A DNA stretch of 64,000 nt from Sulfitobacter sp. SK012 (GTDB lineage Bacteria > Pseudomonadota > Alphaproteobacteria > Rhodobacterales > Rhodobacteraceae): positions 2,108,001 through 2,172,000 of the forward strand of contig NZ_CP025804.1 in assembly GCF_003352085.1 (NCBI RefSeq), written 5' to 3'. A model generated the notes under the pieces. The model ran no database searches. It was not told where the DNA came from and saw nothing but the letters and a program-made list of their open reading frames with translations. The position numbers were made by a program, and so were the translations under genes. Below, piece after piece: positions 43,495-50,703 of the stretch; the stretch's first letter is position 1; each line of letters begins with the position of its first letter.

Positions 43495-44124
43495 TCAGTC
43501 GTTCAGACCAAGCGCAGTTCTTAGTTCTTCGTTCTCTGATTTCAGACGCGAATGTTCGGTGCGTATGGTTTCAAGTTGCGGTTCCAGCTCCTCCAGGGTC
43601 ATCCGCTGTGGGATGTGTTGCGGGCAGTTCCAATCAAGCGCCTCAATCGTTATGACCACAGCGCGTTCTGGTCGCCCGCGATAGGACGTGTCCTGAAGTT
43701 GGGCTATCAGTTCCGGATTTTCGGTTGCCGCGGTCAGCTTTGCGCGGCCCCAAGCCTTGAGCCTTCGCCGATTTGGGTAGTCCATCAAGATCATTGAGAC
43801 GCGATCATTTTGCGCAAGATTGCCTGCGCTCAGATACTGGCGGTTTCCCCGAAAATCAGCATAGGCAATCGTTCGATCATCCAGCACCTTAAGGAACCCC
43901 GCAGGTCCGCCGCGAAACTGCACATAAGGCCATCCAGAGTCTGAAACCGTAGCTTGGTAAAAGCCATCCCTTCCGGTAATAAACTCTGCTTCAGCGGGGC
44001 CGATCCGATCACCACGCTCAGCGTCCGGATGAAGAAACTTGGAATACCCTTGCGCCGAACCGTTCTGTGTCTGCAGGGCAAGAACGGAAGGTGTAAAACT
44101 AATTTCTGCGAATGCGCGTGGCAT
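43495..44124 (-). CDS. Pyridoxamine 5'-phosphate oxidase-fold protein
   Basis: 209 residues. The FMN-binding split-barrel is visible in GRDGFYQATVSDSGWPYVQFRGGPAGFLKVLDDRTIAYADFRGNRQYLSAGNL and RVSMILMDYPNRRRLKAWGRA, as in PNPOx-like general stress and flavin/F420-type reductases. A C-terminal coiled coil (LEELEPQLETIRTEHSRLKSEN) is added. It is divergent from a LysR gene, its probable regulator. Confidence 0.9.
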   Translation of the reverse strand: MPRAFAEISFTPSVLALQTQNGSAQGYSKFLHPDAERGDRIGPAEAEFITGRDGFYQATVSDSGWPYVQFRGGPAGFLKVLDDRTIAYADFRGNRQYLSAGNLAQNDRVSMILMDYPNRRRLKAWGRAKLTAATENPELIAQLQDTSYRGRPERAVVITIEALDWNCPQHIPQRMTLEELEPQLETIRTEHSRLKSENEELRTALGLND

Positions 44125-44212
44125 GGGATGTTCCTGTTCGTTTGTGAGGCTGTCACTCGGTGGGCAAGAGTTAGTCTATTCCTTGAATTTGCATAATACT
44201 TGTATTAGTAAA

Positions 44213-44241
44213 TTGATTATTCAATAATATGGAATAATCAA
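44213..44241. promoter_or_regulatory. 10-bp inverted repeat abutting a LysR start codon
   Basis: TTGATTATTC and GAATAATCAA are perfect inverted arms around 9 nt; the second arm ends one base before the TTG start at 44242. Likely autoregulatory LysR site; a hairpin could also mask the ribosome site. Confidence 0.7.
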
Positions 44242-45141
44242 TTGGACAAACTACGATCCATTCAGGTGTTTATTGCGGTGGCTGACTGCCAAGGTTTCGC
44301 ACCTGCTGCGCGCCGGCTGGGCATGTCCCCGCCCGCAGTCACGCGATACATCTCGATGCTAGAGGAACATCTTGGGGCCCGTCTGTTTATGCGTACGACC
44401 CGCTCAATCGGGCTCACAGATGTAGGCAAAAGGTTTCTGGCTGATGGACGGCGGATCCTACTTGAATTGGAAGAGGCAGAGAACGCGGCTGTTGGGTCAC
44501 ATTCTGAACCGCGAGGCGCGTTGAGCATTACGGCCCCGGTTCTGTTTGGCCGCATGTTCGTAACACCTGCGCTTGGCGAGTTCCTCAACACATACGCGCA
44601 TGTTGACGCCCGAACGGTGTACGTGGATCGCGTCGTGAATTTGATTGATGAAGGACTGGATGTTGGCATCCGAATTGGAGAGTTGCCGGATTCTTCGCTC
44701 ACTGCGGTGCGCTGCGGCAAAGTTCGGCAGGTTGTTTTTGCGGCACCCGAATACATCGAAAAACATGGGCTGCCGACGCATCCGGAGAACCTGAAAGATC
44801 ACGCTCTTATTCAGTCTGTGGCGGCTGCGGGGTCTCACGCGTGGGATTTTCAAATCAGCGGTGCGCGGAGTTCGGTTCACGTTAAACCACGCGTGCAGAT
44901 GAACACAAACGATGCCGCAATAGAAATGGCACTGCGGGGATGGGGCCTATCGAGAGCGCTATCTTATCAAGTTTCTCCGTTCATTGAAGCAGGGCAATTG
45001 AAACCAGTGCTAGAAGAATTCGAATTGCCATCGATGCCAATCCATGTCGTCCATCAAGAAGGCCGCATGGTCAGCGGCAAAGTCAGAGCATTTGTTGACT
45101 TCATGGTAGAGCGCCTTCGGACAGATAAGCACATCAGTTAA
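44242..45141 (+). CDS. LysR-family regulator (second), TTG start
   Basis: 299 residues. The only start that gives the family N-terminus (DKLRSIQVFIAVADCQGFAPAARRLGMSPPAVTRYI) is TTG 44242. The wing ARLFMRTTRSIGLTDVG and the effector domain (FAAPEYIEKHGLPTHPENL) follow. It is of the CrgA/DsdC-like LTTR type often beside oxidoreductase genes. It is divergent from the PNPOx-like gene and convergent with the Old Yellow Enzyme gene. Confidence 0.94.
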   Translation: MDKLRSIQVFIAVADCQGFAPAARRLGMSPPAVTRYISMLEEHLGARLFMRTTRSIGLTDVGKRFLADGRRILLELEEAENAAVGSHSEPRGALSITAPVLFGRMFVTPALGEFLNTYAHVDARTVYVDRVVNLIDEGLDVGIRIGELPDSSLTAVRCGKVRQVVFAAPEYIEKHGLPTHPENLKDHALIQSVAAAGSHAWDFQISGARSSVHVKPRVQMNTNDAAIEMALRGWGLSRALSYQVSPFIEAGQLKPVLEEFELPSMPIHVVHQEGRMVSGKVRAFVDFMVERLRTDKHIS

Positions 45142-45242
45142 AGGTGCTGTGCGCCCAGCCCAAAAGGCGGAACTCCAGTCTAATCGGCCCCGGCAACGTT
45201 CAGATGTGAGATCGCAGTGGATCGCAAGTGCCACTTGAAATG

Positions 45243-45272
45243 TTTGGGCCGGATCAAAACATCCGGCCCAAA
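45243..45272. terminator. Bidirectional terminator between LysR and OYE genes
   Basis: TTTGGGCCGGAT and ATCCGGCCCAAA form a perfect 12-bp stem around CAAAAC, flanked by A- and T-rich ends, between two convergent stops. Confidence 0.88.
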
Positions 45273-45277
45273 TTTGA

Positions 45278-46384
45278 TCATTGGTCTGCAGGTGTGAGAC
45301 GACCCCCATTCGGGTAGTCGATGTACCCGTCTGCGCCGCCGCTGTAGAAGGTCTCTGGTTTCGGCTCAGACAGGGCGATACCGTTGGCGAAACGCTCTGC
45401 AAGGTCCGGGTTAGCGATGAATGGCACCCCGAATGCGACTGCATCAGCGCGCCCGGTTTCGACAACATCTGCTCCGGTTTTCTGGGTCAGAGAGCCATTA
45501 AGGATCATAAACCCATCATAAGCATCCCGTAGTGCCGGGGCGACAGAAGGCAATCCAGCAACCATCGGACTTCCGCTATCGAGCGCCGGTTCCAGTACAT
45601 GCAGGTAGGCCAATTCTCTTTTTGAAAGCTGTCGCGCTGCAAATGAAAAAATTGCTTCTGGATTGCTGTCGCTGATTCCAAAAACAGCGTTTGTCGGTGA
45701 AAATCGAACGCCTACCTTGCCTGCGCCAATCTCGGCCACAACCGCGTCGACAACCTCCAATAAAAACCTGCTGCGGTTCTGCAGCGTTCCGCCATAGTCA
45801 TCATCGCGTTTATTCGTTCCATCGCGCAAAAAAGCATCGATCAAAAAATTGTTGGCAGCATGAAGTTCAACGCCGTCCAGACCAGCATCAATGGCACGGC
45901 GTGCAGCAGAGGCAAACTCTGCGATCGCCTCGTCGATCTGATCCACAGACATCGCTTCTGGAGTATCGAAGGCCGTCGGGATGCCCTCGCTGTTGGGCAA
46001 TTCGCCCTCTGCAGCGATTTCAGAGGGAGCAAGGGCCCTTTGCCCGCCTATGCTTTCAGACAGGACTGCACGACCCATGTGCCATATCTGAAGGAAGATG
46101 CGTCCGCCTCGATCGTGCACTGCATCCGCGACGGATGCCCATCCCGCTTGCTGCGCGTCTGTGTAAATGCCGGGCGCACCCGGCCAGCCATCACCACGCG
46201 GCGAAACTGCCGTGGCTTCTGAGATAATGAGCCCGGCACTGGCGCGCTGCGCGTAATAGGTCGCCATCATTTCGTTGGGAACCCCAGAGGCACCAGCGCG
46301 CGCGCGCGTCATGGGGGCCATGAAAATCCGGTTGTTAAGGCGGTAGTCACCCACTTGGATGGGATCGAAGAGATTTTTGGTCAT
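45278..46384 (-). CDS. Old Yellow Enzyme family ene-reductase
   Basis: 368 residues. FMN-barrel landmarks: LFDPIQVGDYRLNNRIFMAPMTRARA, QIWHMGRAV, the substrate-anion pair in GVELHAANNFLIDAFLRDGTNKR (His and Asn), VGVRFSPTNAVFG and AVAFGVPFIANPDLAERF. The family reduces activated C=C bonds of enones, nitro compounds and nitrate esters with NAD(P)H. It is divergent from the third LysR gene, which probably controls it. Confidence 0.96.
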   Translation of the reverse strand: MTKNLFDPIQVGDYRLNNRIFMAPMTRARAGASGVPNEMMATYYAQRASAGLIISEATAVSPRGDGWPGAPGIYTDAQQAGWASVADAVHDRGGRIFLQIWHMGRAVLSESIGGQRALAPSEIAAEGELPNSEGIPTAFDTPEAMSVDQIDEAIAEFASAARRAIDAGLDGVELHAANNFLIDAFLRDGTNKRDDDYGGTLQNRSRFLLEVVDAVVAEIGAGKVGVRFSPTNAVFGISDSNPEAIFSFAARQLSKRELAYLHVLEPALDSGSPMVAGLPSVAPALRDAYDGFMILNGSLTQKTGADVVETGRADAVAFGVPFIANPDLAERFANGIALSEPKPETFYSGGADGYIDYPNGGRLTPADQ

Positions 46385-46465
46385 TGATCTGTGCTCCGTT
46401 GTTTGATCTTCACCCTATATTGTTGTTTCTGTTTGAATGCGGTATCCGCCCAATAATCAAAACAC

Positions 46466-46483
46466 TATTACTCGGTGGTAATA
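46466..46483. promoter_or_regulatory. Inverted repeat abutting the third LysR start
   Basis: TATTAC and GTAATA are perfect 6-bp arms around CTCGGTG-type spacer (TCGGTG), ending directly before ATG 46484. Likely LysR-bound site in the divergent OYE/LysR promoter. Confidence 0.5.
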
Positions 46484-47401
46484 ATGAACTCGGACGGGTT
46501 GAGTGAATTTCTAGCAGTTTCGCGCGCCGGTACGTTTACCGGGGCAGCAAGCGCATTGAACGTTTCTGTGGCACATGTCAGCCGTCAAGTTGGACGGCTT
46601 GAGGCACGGCTTGGAATCAAGCTGTTCCAGCGCAGCACGCGATCCGTTCGTCTAACGACTGCAGGTGAACAGCTTCGAAAAAGCTCTGAAAAGATATCAG
46701 ACGATCTTGAAAAGGCATTTCAGGAAGTATCAAATACCCAACGCAAATTGGAGGGTCGCCTGCGCATCGCCTCCATGTCAGGTTCCTTTGCTGATCAGGT
46801 TGTCGGTCCCGCCTTGAACCAAATGGCCGCACAACATCCAGACATCGAGATTGAAATCGACTTTAGCCCACGGCAAGTCGACATTCTAAGCGAAGGGTAC
46901 GACTTTGCGATCAGGGCTGGCCCGATGCAAAGCAGTGGTCTGATCGCAAAACCCTTATCCTCCCGGACAAGGGTCGCGGCGGTCTCACCGGATTATCTCA
47001 AGGCCCACGGTGTTCCTCGGCACCCAAGAGATCTGAAGGACCATCAGTGCCTTTTGACGAACGCCAAGTTTTGGCGATTTTCTGAGAATAAGAAGCAGCT
47101 GGACGTAATGGTTCGTGGACGGTTAAGTCTGAACGCGGGCCCGGCGATTTTAGACGCATGCATGCGTGATCTCGGTGTTGCCTATATGGCGCTTGCGGGG
47201 TTTGGTGACGCATTTGCAACCGGCGCAGTCGTTCCGGTTCTTCAGAATTTTTGGCATAGGGATCGATCAATCCATCTGGTGCGCCCCGATCGCAGATTTT
47301 CACCGCGTCGGGTCGATGTGGCAATCTCGCATCTGGAAACAATTGCCAAGAGAGTGGAGGCAAAGGAACGCGCCGAACTGGAAGCGATCAGATCACATTG
47401 A
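46484..47401 (+). CDS. LysR-family regulator (third)
   Basis: 305 residues from ATG 46484; GTG 46475 is an alternative but would lie within the inverted repeat. HTH: EFLAVSRAGTFTGAASALNVSVAHVSRQVGRLEARLGIKLFQRSTRSVRLT. The effector domain includes DFAIRAGPMQSSGLIAKPLSS. It is divergent from the OYE gene, the standard arrangement for LysR control. Confidence 0.94.
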   Translation: MNSDGLSEFLAVSRAGTFTGAASALNVSVAHVSRQVGRLEARLGIKLFQRSTRSVRLTTAGEQLRKSSEKISDDLEKAFQEVSNTQRKLEGRLRIASMSGSFADQVVGPALNQMAAQHPDIEIEIDFSPRQVDILSEGYDFAIRAGPMQSSGLIAKPLSSRTRVAAVSPDYLKAHGVPRHPRDLKDHQCLLTNAKFWRFSENKKQLDVMVRGRLSLNAGPAILDACMRDLGVAYMALAGFGDAFATGAVVPVLQNFWHRDRSIHLVRPDRRFSPRRVDVAISHLETIAKRVEAKERAELEAIRSH

Positions 47402-48102
47402 TGTCAGAAAAGTGCTGAGCTGCTTAAATTCAGGATGCGTGCCGAACTTGGACCACTCAAATGCCGCTACCGGAGAAAATCGGCATTACTCAATTGCATG
47501 GCCAACCTGCGTGCCTATGCTTCGTTTCACTTCTGATTTCAGCCACTCTGATAATTTCTTGTAAACCTGCGTTGTCGCAAAATCCGCCGTGGTCACAAGC
47601 CAATACCGTGGTTGGATCGCACCCCCTGACAGTCATGACGGCGTTGCCTTTCTTGTGTTCGGTGGCGACATGCGCGTGGGCGGCTTTCATGTCGTCAAAT
47701 GCCCGAGGAAACAACCCGCGCAATTTTGCGCCTGGTTGGCCGGGCGAGCCGCTGCATAGGCTCCTTCTGTTACTCATCTGATAGTCCTTCGGCTTGATCG
47801 GAGGGCCATTTGCAATGACCGGTCCTTTCGCTGTATGGCGGCGCAAACGAATGTGAATCTGCCGGATTTCCTTCGCTGCATGCGCACGCAGCGAAAAATC
47901 ATCACTTCTCCTATGGGCTCACTCGAGACATTAGTCGCAGCTCGCGTGAACGGCTGATCTGAGAACATTACCATTCGCAGCATCCCGTATAAACGACTAA
48001 GATGTTAGGTGTTTCCGCCGTTGGCACTTTGGCCATTGCTGCTGAAATAGCCCACTTTCTTATGTGCATTCTGCTAGCCCAAACCAATTGTGGCCGTGTT
48101 CG
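47402..48102. other. Gene-poor stretch with a dehydrogenase remnant
   Basis: The region holds a fragment of an MDR dehydrogenase (separate entry) and otherwise decayed sequence. No intact frame on either strand looks real. Confidence 0.55.
47628..47705 (-). pseudogene. Remnant of an MDR dehydrogenase gene (C-terminal end)
   Basis: The minus-strand frame here reads RAFDDMKAAHAHVATEHKKG followed by NAVMTV. It matches the C-terminus of the intact dehydrogenase at 37597-38634 (RSFDFSQMIAAHTHVDTGHKKG, then NVVVTI) at most positions, and the DNA is also similar. The rest of the gene is missing on the upstream side and the frame runs on past the natural end. It is a decayed relative, from a duplicate or an older insertion. 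Confidence 0.7.
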
Positions 48103-48378
48103 CTACTTTGTTTGAGATGGAAGGCGGCAGATCAGCTCTTGGCAATCGAGTTTGATCCTTCTCAGCTGATTGGCTGCAATCACGGCAAATGCGAGAGCTC
48201 CAAGGCTCAAAAGTTGTTTCTCTAGACTGCCTGCAGTCCAAACGACGGCAATGGTCGCGCATGTAATCAATACAACGCTCGAAAGAAACGCACCCTTGGC
48301 CTGTTTGTGCATGGTTTGCGCCACCTCCAATGCTGTAGCCCCATCCGCGTACTGTTTCTTGAAAAAACGTGTCGGCAT
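48103..48378 (-). CDS. Small membrane protein
   Basis: 91 residues from ATG 48378, with AGGAG 8 nt upstream; GTG 48384 is an alternative. A soluble N-terminus (FFKKQYADGATALEVAQTMHKQAKG) precedes two adjacent helices (AFLSSVVLITCATIAVVWTAG and LLSLGALAFAVIAANQL) and a basic tail. It overlaps or abuts the XRE stop (48381) and is probably co-transcribed with it. Function unknown. Confidence 0.7.
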   Translation of the reverse strand: MPTRFFKKQYADGATALEVAQTMHKQAKGAFLSSVVLITCATIAVVWTAGSLEKQLLSLGALAFAVIAANQLRRIKLDCQELICRLPSQTK

Positions 48379-48380
48379 GA

Positions 48381-48797
48381 TCACTCCTTTAGGCTTTGCT
48401 GTGCAATTTCCTGAGCATCGACTTGGGTTAAACCCTCGCCCTGCTTGAGGCTCAGTTTCACAAGCAATTTCAAGAAAGCCGCAGCTTTTTCGGGGCTTTT
48501 TTCGATTAACGCAGTTGGAACCGTGCCAAGACCTGCGAGCAGTGCGTTTTCAACGATGTCTAACTCAGTATCCCCAAGCGGGGTTTGCTTTCCTGTGAGA
48601 ATCCACAAAGGTTCTTCGTTCATCAGATTGTGCAGTTTGATTAATATCGATGTTGGCACTTCACGTTCACCGCTCTCGTAACCCCGATAGGACCGATACG
48701 ACGCGCCAATCGTTTCAGCAAAATCTTGCTGGTTTAGTCCGGTTTTCGCTCTGATTTCTTTCAGGCGCATGCCGATGCTCGTGTTTTCGCTAGACAT
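48381..48797 (-). CDS. XRE/Cro-type regulator of the mobile element
   Basis: 138 residues from ATG 48797. HTH: MRLKEIRAKTGLNQQDFAETIGASYRSYRGYESGEREVPTSILIKL, then a C-terminal oligomerisation region (NALLAGLGTVPTALIEKSPEKAAAFLKLLVKL). It is divergent from the xis-like and integrase genes across a 28-bp perfect palindrome and is likely the switch controlling excision. Confidence 0.92.
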   Translation of the reverse strand: MSSENTSIGMRLKEIRAKTGLNQQDFAETIGASYRSYRGYESGEREVPTSILIKLHNLMNEEPLWILTGKQTPLGDTELDIVENALLAGLGTVPTALIEKSPEKAAAFLKLLVKLSLKQGEGLTQVDAQEIAQQSLKE

Positions 48798-48823
48798 TGG
48801 TAATATGTATGTCCATATGTTGA

Positions 48824-48851
48824 CCTTAATGTCCAAATTTGGACATTAAGG
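48824..48851. promoter_or_regulatory. 28-bp perfect palindrome (putative XRE operator)
   Basis: CCTTAATGTCCAAA is followed directly by its reverse complement, with no mismatch. It lies 27 bp upstream of the XRE start and about 60 bp upstream of the xis-like gene. Weaker relatives (TATGTCCATATG, TAGACATTGG) lie between it and the XRE gene. Confidence 0.85.
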
Positions 48852-48910
48852 TGCCTTTGAGGTCAAAAGTGTCTCAAAATGTATAACATCGCCGCAAAGA
48901 AAGGGAAGTC

Positions 48911-49114
48911 ATGAGTGAAGCCATGTTGGAAACCAAAGATGTTGCGGAATGTCTTGGCCTTTCCGTGCGCCGTGTGCGGCGGCTCCTTTCGTCAAAGAAG
49001 CTGCGCCACATTCGTATTGGGAAGCAGTTTTTTGTCCCCGAACAAGCCGTCCAGGAATTTCTATCCCAAAACATGGTCGAGACTTGCCTCGCTGATGAGA
49101 AGGGCAATCCTTGA
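48911..49114 (+). CDS. Excisionase-like HTH protein
   Basis: 67 residues. METKDVAECLGLSVRRVRRLLSSKKLRHIRIGKQFFVPEQAVQEFL-type sequence (here LETKDVAECLGLSVRRVRRL, then KKLRHIRIGKQFFVPEQAV) is a MerR-like winged HTH as in excisionases. Start ATG 48911 has AAGGGAAG upstream. Position before the integrase gene supports a recombination directionality role. Confidence 0.82.
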   Translation: MSEAMLETKDVAECLGLSVRRVRRLLSSKKLRHIRIGKQFFVPEQAVQEFLSQNMVETCLADEKGNP

Positions 49115-49217
49115 AAGATCTAAAAGGCTTAGAGACGTTGTTTATTTCACCGTCAGAGCGGAAGTGAAAACTGAGCTAGAGAGAAAAAAGAAGCCAGCCC
49201 AAACGGAGACATCTGCC

Positions 49218-49391
49218 ATGCCCGCCAGAAAAGCTGTTTTGACCCAGACAGAACTGAAGCGCTATTTGGCCGCATACCGTGACGCGGGGATTCCTGTCGG
49301 GCGTACCGAAATTGGCCCAGATGGGACGGTGGTGATACATTCTGCGAGTGAGAACTCACCACCAACGATAAATGATTGGGACGCAGATTGA
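49218..49391 (+). CDS. Small hypothetical protein before the integrase
   Basis: 57 residues from ATG 49218 (MPARKAVLTQTELKRYLAAY, then RDAGIPVGRTEIGPDGTVVI). Small proteins with the pattern 'TQxELxRYxxAxRxAGxxVxRxEIxPDGTI' are common directly before tyrosine integrases in Rhodobacteraceae. Its TGA overlaps the TTG start of the integrase. Probable accessory factor; function unproven. Confidence 0.75.
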   Translation: MPARKAVLTQTELKRYLAAYRDAGIPVGRTEIGPDGTVVIHSASENSPPTINDWDAD

Positions 49392-50491
49392 AAAAACGAG
49401 AAAAATATCCGGGCGCAAGCTCCTACAAGGATCGACACGGGAAACGCCGTTGGCGGTATAGGTCGCGCGGGTTCACTGCCGAACTGGGGTCTGACTACGG
49501 GTCAGATGAGTTTGAACAAAGGTATCAGGATGCCGTTAACCGCCAGAAATCGAAGTCTAGTGAAGGGGCAGGGGCTTCCCGCACAAAAGCTGGAACTTTG
49601 GATGATCTGGTCACCCATTTCTACAAGCTGCACTTTCCGACCATCAGCGAAAGCACACGGGCCGATTATCGCAGTGTCATCGAGCCTTTAAGGCTCAAAC
49701 ACGGTAAGAAGCGTATCGCGCATATGAAAATTCGGCACGTCATGGCCATCAAGGCGGAAATGCACGAAACGCCGATGCAGGCCAACAAGATGCTCAAACG
49801 GCTGTCTCAAATGATGGATCTTGCCGTCACGATGGATTGGGTCGCCGCCAATCCGGTCCTCGGTGTCAGTAAGTATGCGACCACGTCCGAAGGGTATCAC
49901 TCATGGGACGAAGGCGAGATTGCTCGTTTCTATGAGGTTCATCCACTCGGATCACCTGCGCATATTTGTATGACGCTGATGCTCTACACAGGGGCCGCGA
50001 AGGTTGATGCGGTGAAGCTGGGGCCCGCGAACGTCAAAGATGGGCGGATAGAATATCGCCGTCAAAAGACCAGCAAGAACCCAAGCGGGGTGCTGATCAG
50101 CTTGCCGATCCATCCGGCCTTGGCAGCAGCTTTGGAGGCAAGGCCCGTCACGTTCACCTACCTTGAGACAAGCCATAACAAGGCGCGCTCTCGCAAGGGT
50201 CTTGGGACATCCATGCGCAAGTGGTGCGACAAAGCGGGCTTGCCTCTATGTTCTTCACACGGCCTCCGAAAAGCCATTTGCCGCCGTATCGCCGAGGCGG
50301 GTGGCACACCTTACGAAATCATGGCGGTCAGCGGGCACGTCACGCTGGCGATGGCTCAAAAGTACTGTGAGACGTTTGGGCGGCGGGACATGGCCGATTC
50401 AGCATTTTCGCGACTTACAGGCACGAAAGCGGAACAAAACTTGACGAACCACCCTGAAAGGTTCGTCAAAAAATCACCTAACACCCTATAA
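49388..50491 (+). CDS. int: Tyrosine recombinase/integrase of the mobile element
   Basis: 367 residues from TTG 49388, which overlaps the preceding stop (TTGA); TTG 49376 is an alternative. Domain order: N-terminal AP2-like segment, SAM-like core-binding domain (GTLDDLVTHFYKLHF), catalytic domain with K227 (RRQKTSK), H291-R294 (HGLR), H317 (GHVTL) and nucleophile Y326 (KYCETF). The first catalytic Arg, expected in TGxR, is Ala204 (YTGAAKVD). The gene ends 22 bp before the tRNA it integrated into. Confidence 0.92.
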   Translation: MKKREKYPGASSYKDRHGKRRWRYRSRGFTAELGSDYGSDEFEQRYQDAVNRQKSKSSEGAGASRTKAGTLDDLVTHFYKLHFPTISESTRADYRSVIEPLRLKHGKKRIAHMKIRHVMAIKAEMHETPMQANKMLKRLSQMMDLAVTMDWVAANPVLGVSKYATTSEGYHSWDEGEIARFYEVHPLGSPAHICMTLMLYTGAAKVDAVKLGPANVKDGRIEYRRQKTSKNPSGVLISLPIHPALAAALEARPVTFTYLETSHNKARSRKGLGTSMRKWCDKAGLPLCSSHGLRKAICRRIAEAGGTPYEIMAVSGHVTLAMAQKYCETFGRRDMADSAFSRLTGTKAEQNLTNHPERFVKKSPNTL

Positions 50492-50513
50492 TAAAAGGAT
50501 AATAAATGATGTT

Positions 50514-50529
50514 TGGTAGGCCCGGCAGG
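50514..50529 (-). repeat. Right attachment site (attR), inside the tRNA 3' end
   Basis: TGGTAGGCCCGGCAGG, identical to 30784-30799; it covers the CCA, the 3' acceptor strand and the start of the T arm of the tRNA. Confidence 0.88.
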
Positions 50530-50590
50530 ACTTGAACCCGCAACCAAAGCGTTATGAGCGCTCTGCTCTAACCAGTTGAGCTACAGGCCC
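50514..50590 (-). tRNA. tRNA with CAT anticodon, probably Ile2
   Basis: Complete 77-nt cloverleaf on the minus strand: acceptor GGGCCTG/CGGGCCT, D arm GCTCAACTGGTTAGAGC, anticodon loop CTCATAA, T arm with GGTTCAAGTCC and encoded CCA. The acceptor and anticodon arms look more like the lysidine-modified isoleucine tRNA than initiator or elongator Met, but sequence alone does not settle it. Its 3' end has been rebuilt by the mobile element. Confidence 0.93.
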
Positions 50591-50703
50591 TCCGGTGGTT
50601 TGGGTAATCTTGTCGCGAGGTTTCGTCAAGGGTTGGCGTTGCACGGATGCCGCCAATGCTCTAACCCCGCGAGCATAGTCAATCGTGCGGCGGGGATCAG
50701 ACC

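Larger units (their letters stand above)
30784..50529. mobile_element. 19.7-kb integrative mobilizable element in a CAT-anticodon tRNA gene
   Basis: The element is bounded by 16-bp direct repeats derived from the tRNA 3' end. It has a tyrosine integrase at the right edge, ColE1-type mobilization genes at the left edge, a toxin-antitoxin pair, and cargo of redox enzymes and regulators. It has no T4SS of its own, so transfer would need a helper, possibly one like the vir system at 1-8490. On the excised circle the integrase gene would lie about 450 bp upstream of the HTH/mob operon in the same direction. Confidence 0.85.
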
